DNA of 64,000 bases from Gloeophyllum trabeum ATCC 11539 (GCF_000344685.1 NW_006920414.1:506488-570487); one strand, 5' to 3'. Numbered from the stretch's first letter, positions 47,567 through 59,017 are shown. Program-made: numbers and translations. Notes: generated by a model not told the origin, from the sequence alone.

Positions 47567-47836
47567 TGTACCATCACACAGGACAGCAGGAGTCTGAAAG
47601 CGACTCGGAGTGATGGTGCAGTCCAATTCGACCAGCACAAGTGTTCAGGCCGATGGAGAGACAGCAGGCGAGCATGATTTAATAGGTTCGCATGAGTGCG
47701 CAATATCGGCTGCGAATAATAGAGGGAGACTGCGTTGTCAGCGGCAGTTAGCCGTACCGACGCATTCCAGATACACGACCATGTTGGATAGCTCATAATA
47801 TGCTCAGTGGGGTCTGCGAAAGCGATACCAAACTCG

Positions 47837-50101
47837 TCAGAGGATAGCACCACTATGACAGGCTATCAGCACGTACATCTGAGGATCCAGCGCCGTCTGA
47901 GCAAGGGCAAATGAATTCCAGAATTCCTGGTCTAGCATGATATCCTGCGTCAGACTTGGGTTGATGTGTTGAGTGAAGACACTATCGAACGTCAAGCCAG
48001 GTAGCCCCAGTTGCGGATCCGACATGCCATGGTGCTGAGCAGACGAGAGGTCACTACTGCTGCTAGACGAGGGCGTTCCTGGGGTGGCTGCAGGTCTCGA
48101 AGGCTCCCTCTGAGGTTCATCCGTTTGCCATTGGAGCGCCTTCTCAGTACGGGCCTGCGCTTCTGCATTGAAAGTCCTGAGCAACACAGAAATAACGTCT
48201 GCGCATCGTCGGGCGCTATCGGAAACATCTGCTATGTGATTCAGCCTCGCAGCCACCTTCGGGAGGAGCTCTTCGCTCGTGATCAGCACAATCTTTTCCG
48301 CGCCGCGGTAGTGCCGAAGAAGAGAGGTCTTCGCCAGAACGATGAGCGCCGTGGCCATTAGGATCATGGAGAACACGCTGTCAGGCGCGGTGGCCAGGAA
48401 CTCGCTATCCGACCCTGGGTGAGAGACGAATGCGATCAGGAGGGCTTGTGCGGTTGTCACCCCATCTAGGCCCCACTCGCGGACTGCGTGGGCGTGGGCG
48501 CGGCTAAGACCAGAGTACCACGTCCGTGCGCCGGCAGGCGCATCGGGCTTCCGCCCGGCCTCGCTCCGTCGAAGCTCGCCCAGGATGTGGTAGAGTACGA
48601 GCAGCCTGCAAGAGTGGTAATGCATCACAAGCACGTTGAAGTGATATGACTCGTAGTCCGTTGCAACTGTTGGGTTTTTATTTTATTTTACCGATGGATG
48701 AGGACTGCATCGCAGGGGGGTGCGAAAGCGGGACTTACCACCGAGAGGCTGGATGCTGGTGTACAGGATCTCGAGCTGAATCAACACGTTCTCGACTACC
48801 TCGTCGTGGAATGCCTGAGCTTCCCTCTCCCCGTCCTTCAGGTGCATTTGCAAACCTTTGCCTGCGAGGCTCTGCATTCGAGTTAAGAAGTAGAGACGTA
48901 GGTCCCGGGACCGGCTGTTAAGTGTGTGCGGGGATATGATGTTGAATACCTCGTAGTCAAGATCAGATCGTTGGGAGGTGGGTGTCCGACCCGTCCCCAT
49001 GCATAGCCTATGGCATTCAGTCAGCGTTTCATACTCATAACATCGACAGGGATTCCTACATCCACTCTGCACTCAGGAGAGAGAGCCACTAAAGAAGGAG
49101 CCTCGACATAAGCAGTTTTTACCCCAGGAGATAAACTTACCAAGCGAACTTTATTGACAGCTAATTCCTTCTCGGAATCACCGACATCGTTACGACTTGA
49201 GCTGAGCTGGACCGCATGCGCAACTGCTTGGTTCAGCGATAGTTGTATAGCGGCACTAACAGCTGAAGACGCAATCATGCGGCTATCTCGCCCAGGGGAG
49301 TCAGCTGTATTAGGTGGGGGAGTCCATAGTGACAGGATTAAAAGTGCGGTGACTGTCTCCATTGACTGCGCGGAAGTAAACGCAAACTTGAAACTATAAG
49401 AGTCCGCGAGGGCATTAAGTCGGGGTATCACGTTTGATCTTTGAACGGGGTCAAGGTCCCGCGCAGCGACGGCGCATTTGGCCAGATCTAGGAATGGGTG
49501 CCTGCGTAGGTGGTCCATGGAGAGATGCAGCCATGGGCTGTACTTTTTTTCAAACCTGCCATCGTAATCTTAGTGAGGGGACTGAGCAAAAAGTAGGATC
49601 ACCCTACACTGCGAGTAAATTATCTATCTCCGACTGCGACAAGATTTCCGAGATACTTGAAGCAGGCGCGACCACGATTTCTTGGGGTGGACGACGGAGT
49701 AACTCTTGCATCGCGAGCATGGGCGTGTCGATCCAGTCATATAAGCCTGGTTCGGGTGGGTGAGGCGCGAGGAGTGATTCGGGCGTGATAGGACCGTTGA
49801 AGCCGAGAAGCTCCTCCGGGGTCAGCGACCCAGGGGGCATGGTTGACTGACCTGAGCGGTCAAACGCAGTAGACACAGCTCTACTGTGCGCGGAGGTGGT
49901 GGGAGAGTTCTGCTCTTGGGAATCGGCCTCTTCGAAAGAGCATGGTATGGCCAGGATTCTGCAGCGATGACAGCTGAGCGAGTTTACTTCGTTCTCGAGG
50001 GTTTCACAGCGAGTTTTATGCTTGCGGCATGAGACACATGCCTGTCGTGATTTCCTTCGTTTGGAGGAATGTGTCTCAGAGACGTTCAGAGTACGCTTCA
50101 T
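47837..50101 (-). CDS. Zn(II)2Cys6 fungal transcription factor (TF-1)
   Basis: Nuclear DNA-binding regulator of the Gal4 class. After MKRTLNVSETHSSKRRKSRQ, the zinc cluster reads CVSCRKHKTRC, an 11-residue spacer, then CHRCRILAIPC, matching the C-x2-C-x6-C-x11-C-x2-C-x6-C pattern. Downstream exons contain SPWLHLSMDHLRRHPFLDL, FTSAQSMETVTALLILSLW and RMIASSAVSAAIQLSLNQAV, typical of the middle homology region, then LCMGTGRTPTSQRSDLDYE, ESYHFNVLVMHYHSCRLLVL and a C-terminal Ser-rich stretch. It is a close tandem paralogue of TF-2, 500 bp away on the same strand, with matching exon order. No lesion was seen; the extreme C-terminus after ALDPQM may be extended by a missed intron. Confidence 0.85.
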
Positions 50102-50616
50102 GAGTGTCCGTGGCGGGGAGGGGCGTATGCGTCTAATATTTCGGCTTCAATTCAGGCAGCGTATACCCGCCCTACTCTAGCGAGTTAGGCAACCTTACCG
50201 CAGTCAGGGCTGTTCAAACGTTCAAACGTTCACGGACAAACGGAAGTCGAATCGCATGTTGCTTCCTTGGCCGCAGTAAGAAAGACGCACATGTACAGCC
50301 ACACCATCCGTAGCCTTGTGTCATGCCTTTCTTGTCATCAGTCTAAATTTAGCTCTGTCCTCGGAATTCGCCTCCTGCTGCAACCTGCTGCCTCCCCGTC
50401 CACTGTGTCCAGTGTCCAGTCCAAACTACGGTACCATGCAGGTCTGTAACCCTCGGGCTGAGATATTATATGATGCTAGTGCCCTACAGCAACCGACAGT
50501 GAAATAAGAAAGGGGTTGCTCTCGCACCATCCCTCGTTCCGGGAGCGACTTGCGTGTGCCACTGGGGCATTCGGTCAGTTACCGCCCCCGCATTCGACGG
50601 AACAGCTAGCTTACCA
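50102..50616. other. Spacer between tandem transcription factors
   Basis: About 515 bp between the start of TF-1 and the stop of TF-2. It must contain the TF-1 promoter. There is a near-perfect short direct repeat GTTCAAACGTTCAAACGTTC at 50213-50232; no gene is visible. Confidence 0.45.
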
Positions 50617-52837
50617 TCATGTACCCTGAAGATTTTGCGTGAAGGCGCCCCAGAAATTCATATCCAACAAAATATCCTGACCCGGGCCGGCATACATATT
50701 TTGGGCGAATATGCTATCGAAGGCAAAGCCTTCATAAGGTATTCCTGAGAACATCGCCTGCCCCTCTTGCTGCTCAGCCGTCAGACACTCGCCCGTGGAA
50801 TGCGGTGGGCCTGGCGTGCTCTCCCTTCGCCTCTTCTCACCACGAGTCTGCTGTTGCGTGGTCCGAAGGTACACATCATGCTCCGTCTTCCAAGTCCCAT
50901 GCACGATCTCCAGGACCTCCGCACATCGCGCCGCGCACATGGACGCGTCCGCGATCCTGTGGAGTCTCGCTACAACCCTCGGGACCAGAGCGTCGCTCGA
51001 ATGCAGCAGAAGACCGTCCCCGTTCCCGTAGTCCCGCATGAGTGACGTCTTGGTAAGGATGACCACCGCCCCGGACAGAGAGATCATAGCCAGGACGTTG
51101 TCTGGGGTGCTCAGCAGGTCTTCGTCTGAGACAGGCGCTGCGAGGAAAGTGATGAGAACCGATTGGGCAGCGATGATGGCGGCCATGCCCCACTGAGCGG
51201 TGAGTCGTCGCTGGAGGGGTTCGAGGGCGGCTACCCAGCCCTTTGACTGGAATGCGCCGAGCCCATTGTGAACGGCATGTGACCGCAACTCTTCGAGAAA
51301 GCGACATAGCGCAAGGAGCCTGTATGTATGATATTGCAGAATGAGCATTTGAAAGTGGTACGTTTCATAGTCCGAGATACCTGTTACATGAGGCCGTTTA
51401 AATGATGTACTTATAATCCCGAATACATCGCGTCGATACTCACTGGCGAGAGGCTGGATGCTGGAATACACGGAGTCCAATTGGGTGAGGATGGATCCGG
51501 CTTCGTCGCGAAAACGGTGTACGCCTTCAGAGTCGTCTTCGTGCGTACCCATGTGGATAGCCTTCTCCGCTATACTTTGTATGCGTGTAAGAAAATCGAG
51601 GCGTAGGTCCCTAGATCCGCAGTGCAGAGTTGATGGAGAGATCCTACGTAACACCTCGTAATCTTGATCTGCATGGCGGGATGTTGGAGTCCGGCCGGTG
51701 CCTAAGCAGAGCCTAGCGATGTGAGGTTAACGGTCATGTTATACGTATGGACGTGCTGTGCTGTGCTTACATCCACTCCGCGCTGACAAGGGACAACCAC
51801 TGGTAATATCGCGTTAAAGACGCCATTGATGGTGCAATTGCAGAAACACTCACTAATCGGACCCTGTTCAGAGCTATCTCGAGCTGCCCATCGTTCGACA
51901 CATGCGAGGAGTGTAGCTGTATCGCTGAGGTCACGGACCGATCTAAGGATAGCTGCATAGCTGCGCTGACTGCCGACGAAGCAATCATGCGACTGTCCTG
52001 CAAGCTCCCATCCGGCGTGCCTGCGCCAGACGGCCACAGCGAGAGGATAAGGAACGCAGCAACGGTCTCCAGTGACTGCACTGAGCTGAAGGTGAGTCTA
52101 GCTACGTAAGAATCCACCAGGCCGTAGATTTCAGGCAATACAGAAGATCTCCTGATGGGATCGAGGTAGCGAGCGGCTACGGCGCACTGGACCATGACCA
52201 GGAATGGGTGAGGGCTCAAGAACCCAAGGGACATGCTCAGCCAAGGGCTGTATCTATGCTCGAACCTGGAAGAAAAATATGAAGTTCATCCAAGGCGCCC
52301 GGATTATGAGAAGCGTAATGCTTACACAGCGAGCAAGTGGTTGATCTCATTTGATGTAAGGACATCATTGAGGGACAACGCAGAAGAGACATGGGATAGC
52401 GAGGGACGCTTTCGGAGCAGTATCTGCATGACTAACATCGGATTCCGGATCCATTCGTTGCCCTCCTTTCCCGGGGGAGCCGGAGCTAGTAGTGACTCAG
52501 GAGTGATAGCATCGCACCACTCCAACTGCGACTCAGGTATACGGCGGACAGCCGAGGTGCGTACAGAAAGAGGAACCTGCTCTCTAACGTCTCTGGCTGG
52601 ACTTGCCCTGGTAGACTCGCTACCCGAAGGAGAAGTCGTGGTAGGGGATTCGTGGGCAGGTGATTCATGAGGCTCGAAAGAGCATGGAATCCCTAAAACG
52701 TTGCAACGATGGCAGCGAAGAATTTGAGGCTCCGATTCCAGCATCTCGCATCGAGTCTTGTGTTTGCGGCAAGAAAGGCATGCCTCGCGGGACTTCCTCC
52801 TCTTCGAGTGGGAGCCGATCGCCAGGTTTGGTCTCAT
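50617..52837 (-). CDS. Zn(II)2Cys6 fungal transcription factor (TF-2)
   Basis: Paralogue of TF-1. It starts MRPNLAIGSHSKRRKSREAC (a longer start at 52864 is possible). Zinc cluster: CLSCRKHKTRC, 11 residues, CHRCNVLGIPC. Later blocks correspond to TF-1 in order: GNEWIRNPMLVMQILLRKR, LTSNEINHLLAV, SPWLSMSLGFLSPHPFLVM, FSSVQSLETVAAFLILSLW, RMIASSAVSAAMQLSLDRSV, LCLGTGRTPTSRHADQDYEV and YETYHFQMLILQYHTYRLLA. It ends FWGAFTQNLQGT at 50617. It diverges from the RTA1-like gene RTA1-A over 1 kb, so it may regulate that neighbour. A decayed third copy of the same 5' region lies at 55490-55935. Confidence 0.85.
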
Positions 52838-53846
52838 AAACGCAAAGAGATCCGGGACAGTCAACTATGGGAATGTCCACCGTCCTTTGAGCAGACATGT
52901 AACTTTTATCTATCGACGCCCATGCGTATACACAAAGCTGTGAGAGAGGATGTCATTGATCGAGAGTGTAAGTTGAATCGGACCCTCGCGATCCTGGTGC
53001 ACCCAGAAGACGCATCGCCACCATCGTGGTTAGGGTTCTAAATCGCGCAGCAGAACCGCAGTCTTGGCTTTGGCAAGTTGCTACTCGTCGTTATGCTTGT
53101 TTAGGAGACTGTCCTCATGTTATACGGGAACGTATACTAGCAAAAAGAAAGGAAATTAAGCTAGAAATCCTCAAATGAGCCTACAGAAGGTAGTCCAGTT
53201 ACTACTGAGGGGTCCAACCAACGGCTTGCATGCCCTGCCCGTGACTGCGGATTAAGGATGAACCTAACAGCTGTTGTGTCTTCCTGCGCTGCGGTGTCTC
53301 GACACTTGAGCATATATCGCATAAATAGGCAGAGGGCTATGCGCGCCTATCTAGAAAGACCAGTAGCATGCGAATGCCCTTATGTCAGGAGTGTTTCTGG
53401 TCTTCATTGTACAGCCAGTTGCAGATCGATGGGCCCACTTTTTAAAAATCATTTACAGTCGGACCACGTCGGACAGCCAATTTCAAGTCCCCGAGAGACA
53501 GAAATCAGGCCATCTGGACTTCCCTACCTTCTTCCGTCGTCGTCCCTGGCACCCACTCCGACCCACTCCGACTATACGTGGTTCTCTGAATTGATGGTCT
53601 ATCGATCTGCAAGCGGCTGTAATTTCGGACACTGCGACTGCGGAGGATTGCTGATCGCCAAGATTCACACGTCCACGCTTCCCCGCACTGCATCCAGCCA
53701 CCCGTCGGAATGGTTCCGTTGGACAGAGCACTCCGTCGGAATCACCAAAGACGAACTCAACGCAGCAGTTGGGCGTTATAAGATACACATATGCGTTCGG
53801 TGAGTTGGAACACTAGCTCCGAACCTCCCATCTACCGATAGCTGAC
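52838..53846. other. Divergent regulatory region between TF-2 and RTA1-A
   Basis: About 1 kb of non-coding sequence. An open frame of 181 codons at 53258-53803 is probably fortuitous: the equivalent region upstream of the duplicate RTA1-B gene is alignable but does not keep the frame. A TATA-like element near 53777 lies 70 bp before the RTA1-A start. Confidence 0.5.
53777..53783 (+). promoter_or_regulatory. TATA-like element upstream of RTA1-A
   Basis: The sequence TATAAGATAC begins at 53777, 70 bp before the start codon at 53847. The duplicated gene RTA1-B has TATAAAATAC at a similar distance (72 bp), embedded in alignable sequence, which supports a promoter role. Confidence 0.4.
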
Positions 53847-55078
53847 ATGAGCGGGCCCCTTGCCATTTTGCCTATTTTACTCGCGCTCGCCGGTCGAGCT
53901 CTGGCAGGTGCGCTACGAACTTCTCTGCAGTACCATTCGCTTCTTACATAGCCGGTATAGATGACAACACTTCGAGCTCTGATGTTCCCCTCGTGGAACG
54001 GATCCTCCGTAAGTTCGTTCATTTTACGACGACGATAGTTCGCGCTGACCATCCAAAGACTATAGTCCAAGCAGGCCGCTAGCAATAATTGCCGGTCTGC
54101 TATATATCATCGCTGCCGTTTCACTAGGCAATCACATTCGAGCACGGAGAGATTGGTGGGGCATATGCCTTCCGATCGGCGCGTTGTGTCAGTACCCTTT
54201 CATTCCACAAAAAGCACTGCCTGATCTTCCTATTCTCCCCTTCAACCTCTAGGTATGGCCATCGGGTACTTCGTCCGTTTCGCAGAAACCTATGGCTCCC
54301 TCGATGACAGCCTCGGGATATACATTATAATGGACCTGCTCATTCTCTGCGCCCCTGCGACCTTCCTTGCCTTCAATTATATTGTCTATGGCCGCACTAT
54401 AGTCCAATGCATAGGACGCGAGCATTCAATTATCAGACCGGAGCGCGTTGCACGCATCTTCGTTATCAGCGATATCTCGACCTTCTTCCTCCAGGTATGT
54501 CCAGGTCCTACATTGTTTGGATCGCACGATATGAACTGACCGATGTCACAGGCTTCAGGTGGGGGTTTGACAGCCATGAATAGCCTGGCGAAGCTTGGCA
54601 ACGATATTGTGCTCGTGGGACTGATCCTCCAAGCCTTATCATATGTCTTCTTTATTTTTGTCGCGGTTCGCGCGCACCGTAGCGTTGTGCGATCCAGCCC
54701 TCGATCGTCGGTGCATAAAGAAGCATGGTGGAGAGTACTCTGGGTGTTATACTTTTCGTCCATTTTCGTCCTGGTAAGCAAACGGATGCATGATGTGGTG
54801 CCGCTTTTCTAATTTCTGCGAAGATACGTTGTATATACCGCATAGTCGAATTTGCCCAGGGCTACGACGGGTACCTGGTCACGCATGAAGGTGTGCACAC
54901 TAGCAGTCCTCTGTCCCGTCCAGGTCTGACCCCTCTGTCTCAGCCTACTTCTACTGCCTCGATGCTCTACCCCTGCTTATTGCCATCTCCGTCTATATAC
55001 CCTTCTGGCCGAGCAAGTATATTTCCCCCCCTTCCGAAGAATACAAGATGCCCCTAGGGTCAAGCACTTCTGTCTAAT
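53847..55078 (+). CDS. RTA1-like seven-transmembrane protein (RTA1-A)
   Basis: Fungal membrane protein of the RTA1/RSB1 (lipid-translocating exporter) family, implicated in lipid-like molecule export and resistance. It starts MSGPLAILPILLALAGRALA, a signal-like segment. After short exons the membrane helices follow: AIIAGLLYIIAAVSLGNHIR, MAIGYFVRFAETYGSL, MDLLILCAPATFLAFNYIVY, the conserved RPERVARIFVISDISTFFLQ and SGGGL, then LVGLILQALSYVFFIFVAVR, WWRVLWVLYFSSIFVL, RIVEFAQGYDGYLVTHE and YFYCLDALPLLIAISVYIPF. It ends KMPLGSSTSV. All joins are in frame. It is one of two full copies plus one relic within 5 kb and lies next to a divergent zinc-cluster factor. Confidence 0.87.
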
Positions 55079-55489
55079 CGGGTATATCATGAACATAGAC
55101 TTTCTCTTGTGCCTGCTACATTGTAAACCTTTCGCGCTGCAATGACTGCAAAGCTAGACAATGGACTATAGGTAGTATATCATACCATCTACTTCAGTGC
55201 ACACACCGATACGATATCCTCTATATCGCGAGATTGATTCCGATAGCACACTTGTGGAAAGATACCGCGCTTGGTAAAGCGGTCACAGTAAGGTGGGAGT
55301 GAGATAGGATGGGCTCAGTTTTCTTTTGGTACCACGTACCGGATAAGCATTCCGTTTGAGTCGTTCACGTCCCCTTCTCCGGTCTGGTCCCGCGTACATG
55401 CGCACGTGTACTCTCACCTCTGCTCTCGAACCTAGAACTGCAATTATGTAGCGTTTCCTAAAGGGGCGAGTGACATAGAATTCTTACAG
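55079..55489. other. Spacer after RTA1-A
   Basis: About 410 bp downstream of RTA1-A. Nothing recognisable is present before the transcription-factor relic begins. Confidence 0.4.
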
Positions 55490-55935
55490 ATCGTGAATCT
55501 CGTCGGCAGTAAGGACATCCTTGAGGGATGAGGCGGGAGGGCCACGGTGTAAAGGTGAACGCCTGCGGACTCGGAGTAGGACTTGCATAAGTAACATAGG
55601 GGTATTGATCCACTCATGGACCTCTTTGCCTATCGAATCCGGAGCCAGAAGTGACTACGGAGTGAGGGTGTCTTACATTCCGGCGGTTATCCTGTGGTCT
55701 CCATGTGTCTGATGGACGTGTAAAAAGAGCGGTTTGCTGTGTAACCTCACCAGCTGGACCGTTCGTGATAGACTGGCTGCTCTCCGAGTCAGGTGAAGCT
55801 GGGAATCCGGCTGTTCCGAGTCGTAGATTCCAGGGACATTGCATCAATAGAGCAAAGAAACTAAGCTCCCGACCACAGTCACGGTGTTTCCCATAGAGTC
55901 TTGTTTTTGCGGTAAGCGAATCAGAACTTCAAGTT
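55490..55935 (-). pseudogene. Relic of a Zn(II)2Cys6 transcription factor 5' region
   Basis: On the minus strand, segments correspond in order to TF-2: a remnant of the zinc-cluster region with AAAAACAAGACTC near 55896-55908 (the KHKTR codons), then CPWNLRL near 55840 (TF-2 CSFEPH), a Ser/Pro-rich stretch (SPDSESSQSITNGPAGE), then EVHEWINTPMLLMQVLLR and SLKDVLTADEIHDL near 55640-55490 (TF-2 NEWIRNPMLVMQILLRKR and LNDVLTSNEINHLL). Frames change between pieces and the rest of the gene is missing, so this is a truncated pseudogene. Confidence 0.65.
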
Positions 55936-56454
55936 GTCGGCACGGTTAGTCTCATCACGATCCGAGGTCAAGTCTGGAAGACGGACACCGTGGCCACCAT
56001 CCGAAATCACTCCTTTATGTAACGGTCGCTGCCCATGCGTTAAAGAAACGCTGTGACAGGACGCCAGCCTGAGTGCCATTTGATCGAGAATCCGAATGTG
56101 TACGACAATCGAACTTGTATGTAACCACAAGTGACATAGCCACCTGACTGTGTGGGATCTTAGATCTTAGATCTAGTGCAAGCCGCGCAGCGGCAATGAT
56201 GCTGCATAGCAAGTTGTTGTCAGTCTCGCACTGAGCGCTGTGGCATGGTGGTCTATACAAGCCTCTAGATGCTGAATAAGAAGCCGGAAATTACAGATAG
56301 GGTGGACCATCAACACCCGGGATTCCCGCGACTGCGGTTACAGCATGAGCCTGATAAGTGTTCTGTCTTCAACCTGCACTGAAGGTGCTGAAATTTGGTA
56401 TGCTACATCGCGCAAATAGACAGAGGGCTATGTGTGAACATTCTACCCCTTCTT
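55936..56454. other. Spacer with repeated upstream sequence
   Basis: About 520 bp. The stretch near 56395-56435 (ACATCGCGCAAATAGACAGA) resembles 53310-53345 upstream of RTA1-A, which marks it as duplicated 5' flanking DNA. No gene was recognised. Confidence 0.4.
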
Positions 56455-56750
56455 TAGTATGAAAGGTCTTTGTTGCTTCGAAAGATCGCGAGGAGTACAA
56501 TACCTAGGGCCTCAGTCAGCGAATGCTCATTTGAGTCATTAGTCGTCGCGATGCACCGTACGTAAGGTGAGTTCAGGCATCTATATCTATTCTTTGTGAC
56601 TGAAACGGCGAGAAGTAACTTACTGAAAAACGGCTTGCACGCCGTCTCGTAGATCCTCCTATACATCATGATGCAGATCGTGGCACGGGCTTGGCAGGTA
56701 TATACCAGCAACCTTTGCCAGGTTGCCACTAGTACTCGTAGGACGTCGTC
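56455..56750 (+). pseudogene. Relic resembling the 5' exons of the downstream BTB gene
   Basis: Nucleotide blocks shared in order with 59455-59670 of BTB-4. Examples: GGAGTACAATACCTAGGGCCTCAGTCAG against GGAGTATGATACCCAGGGACTCAGTCGG (compared in short pieces), GGTGAGTTCAGGCAT against GGTGAGTTCGGGCGT, and ACTGAAAAACGGCTTGCACGCC against ACTGAAAATGGATTGCACGCC. The frame carries stops and no downstream BTB exons follow, so it is a fragment. Confidence 0.5.
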
Positions 56751-57266
56751 ATATTTAAAGCTGCGGGCGAATACTATGGTGTCGGGCCACGCATGGTAAA
56801 GGACATTGAGAGACGAGCTCTGCGGACTAGAGACACCGCACTCAACTACCCGACGTCTTTGACTGCGATGCCCTGACTGCGGATTCAGGATGAGAACGAC
56901 TGGGCCCTCCCGTACCGCAGCATGCTCAAGTCCGGTGCATCACATCGCGTGAATAGGTCGGGCTGCTACGCACGTTGATGTTGAGAAGCGAGCATGCGAC
57001 TCCCTGTACGTGATCAATGTTTCTCAGGCTGGTCCTCTCGGTTTCGGGACACTATGCAACTGCGGAGGAATTTTTATTCGCCAAGATTCATACCCATCCA
57101 GTCACTCAGCAGACTGGTGGCTCTTGCGATCGCCAGCGTCTTCCTCCACATTACGTAAATGCGTACTGCGCGTTGGTTGACGTCCATGCGTCTGTATAAA
57201 ATACAGCGATGAGCTGAGTGAGTCAAATACCACTTCCTTGGGCCCTCTGAGCACCGGGTAGTCGAC
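56751..57266. other. 5' flanking region of RTA1-B
   Basis: About 515 bp. It aligns in parts with the flank of RTA1-A: GCGGAGGA followed by TCGCCAAGATTCA at 57062-57090 matches 53639-53668. The TATA-like element of RTA1-B lies at 57195. No coding exon was recognised. Confidence 0.45.
57195..57202 (+). promoter_or_regulatory. TATA box upstream of RTA1-B
   Basis: TATAAAATAC begins at 57195, 72 bp before the start codon at 57267, matching the position of the TATA-like element of the duplicate gene RTA1-A. Confidence 0.45.
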
Positions 57267-58499
57267 ATGAGGAGGTCCAGTTGTACCTTACCTATCTTAC
57301 TCGCGCTTGCGGGTCGAGCTCTCGCAGGTTCGTGCGCACTTCTCTTCCGCACCGCAATCTGCTTACAAAGGCCCTTACAGATGATGGAATTTCGGGTACC
57401 GATATCCCCATCGTCGAGCTAATTCTTCGTAAGTTTTATCATTCACTTCACGACAGTGCACTTTCCCTCACAGAATCTGGCATAGATTACATTCCAAGCA
57501 GGTCGATAGCAATAATCGCCGGCGTGCTATATTTCGTTGCCGCAGTGCTACTAGGCTATCACGTCCGAGTATGGAAAGACCGGTGGGCACTCTGTCTACC
57601 TATTGGTGCGGCATGTGCGTATATTTCCACGTCCTCCCTGAAATAGTCTAATCACCCCACCCCATTTTCTAGGTATGGCTCTGGGATACTTCGTCCGCTT
57701 CGCGGAAACATTCGGCTCACTCCTTGACAACCTCTGGGTGTACATCGTTATGGATCTGTTCATCCTCTGCGCGCCCGCCACATTCCTCGCCTTCAACTAT
57801 ATACTCTACGGACGTGTGATCATGCAGTGCGTCGGGCGCGAGCACTCGATTCTCCCGCCGGAGCGCGTCGCGAGAATCTTCGTTATTAGCGACGTGACGA
57901 CCTTCTCGCTGCAGGTGTGCCAACTTCTCTCTGCGAGGAAAACCACAGGCACTGACCGGTATTAATGCACAGTCGACCGGCGGAAGCTTGGCGGCGAACT
58001 ACAAAATACCGATACTGGTAAAAGTGGGAAACGCCATCGTTCTCCTGGGCCTGATCCTGCAGGCGTTATCCTACATCTTTTTTCTCTACGTCGCCTTTCG
58101 TGCCCACCGCAGCGTCATGCGCACCAACCCGCACAAGGAGCCATGGTGGACCGTGCTCTGGGCGTTATACTTCTCCTCCATCTTTATTGTGGTACGCAAA
58201 TTTACCTGCATACAGCCTCGCTGCTCACCTGACGGTCTCAAAGATACGCTGCATCTATCGCGTAGTCGAATTCGCGCAGGGGAGTGACGGGTACCTGGTC
58301 ACTCACGAAGGTGGGCGCGCTCGCAGTTTGCTCTCCTTTGCTGTTCCTGATGCGTTCCACCGCAGTCTACTTTTACTGCCTGGATGCGCTGCCTCTGCTC
58401 ATTGCTATCTCTGTTTACATACCCTTCTGGCCAAGCAAATACCTTTCCCGTGCTTCCGCTGACTATATGATTCCCTTAGGATCAATCGCTTCTATGTAG
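57267..58499 (+). CDS. RTA1-like seven-transmembrane protein (RTA1-B)
   Basis: Duplicate of RTA1-A with the same exon plan and length. It starts MRRSSCTLPILLALAGRALA; helices follow as AIIAGVLYFVAAVLLGYHVR, MALGYFVRFAETFGSL, MDLFILCAPATFLAFNYILY, then PPERVARIFVISDVTTFSLQ and TGGSL, LLGLILQALSYIFFLYVAFR, WWTVLWALYFSSIFIV, RVVEFAQGSDGYLVTHE and YFYCLDALPLLIAISVYIPF. It ends MIPLGSIASM. The conserved residues that define the family are the same in both copies; differences concentrate in the N-terminal loop and the C-terminal tail. All splice joins keep frame, so both copies look functional. Likely site of action is the plasma or an inner membrane. Confidence 0.87.
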
Positions 58500-58869
58500 C
58501 GGAATGCAGTCATAGACCCAGACTTTATCTATACCCTTACTAATACGGAATATAGATAATGAGGATAGGTAACATAGATCTAGACTCTTGTGTTGCTGCT
58601 GTCCTGTGATGAAAACCCACCCACCGAATAAGCTTGAGGAAATTCCGATTTTCGACCATCAAATACGGGCTCCGCATTGGACTTGAATATTGAAAGGAAA
58701 CGTCGCGTGTGAGACTATTACAAAGAACAAGGTATGTACTGTACAAAGCACGCAAACTTAGTACGACATTGCAATAGCACAGGACACAACGAGAAGCTAC
58801 ACCATGTGGTGCACAAGCTAAGTTCTTGCATCCCATGTACTTATAGTTAAAGTTGGGCATCTCTCTATA
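58500..58869. other. Spacer after RTA1-B
   Basis: 370 bp with no recognisable gene or repeat. Confidence 0.4.
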
Positions 58870-59017
58870 TCCTCTCAGATTCTACCTATTGTCCCGTAGT
58901 CTACTTCCATTGCCTTGACGCCCTAGGGCCTAGGCCTCTGCCATCAATCCTCCGAGCAAGTATATCAAGTACCCTGAAGAATACAAGATGCCGTTGGCGT
59001 CAAGCACTTCTGTCTAG
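58870..59017 (+). pseudogene. Relic of the last exon of an RTA1-like gene
   Basis: The plus strand carries GTAG, then TCTACTTCCATTGCCTTGAC (YFHCLD), a shrunken helix region, GAGCAAGTATAT, and TACAAGATGCCGTTGG, then TCAAGCACTTCTGTCTAG at 59000-59017. This matches the tail of RTA1-A (YFYCLDALP, SKYIS, YKMPLGSSTSV and stop). The middle is shortened by deletion and no upstream exons precede it. It is therefore a third, mostly lost RTA1 copy. Confidence 0.7.

Noticed and set aside
53258..53803. 181-codon open frame upstream of RTA1-A
   Set aside because: The duplicated region upstream of RTA1-B is alignable but does not preserve the frame, and no domain is visible; treated as regulatory flank.
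56155..56175. Short ATCTTAG direct repeats
   Set aside because: Only three partial units; too short to distinguish from chance.
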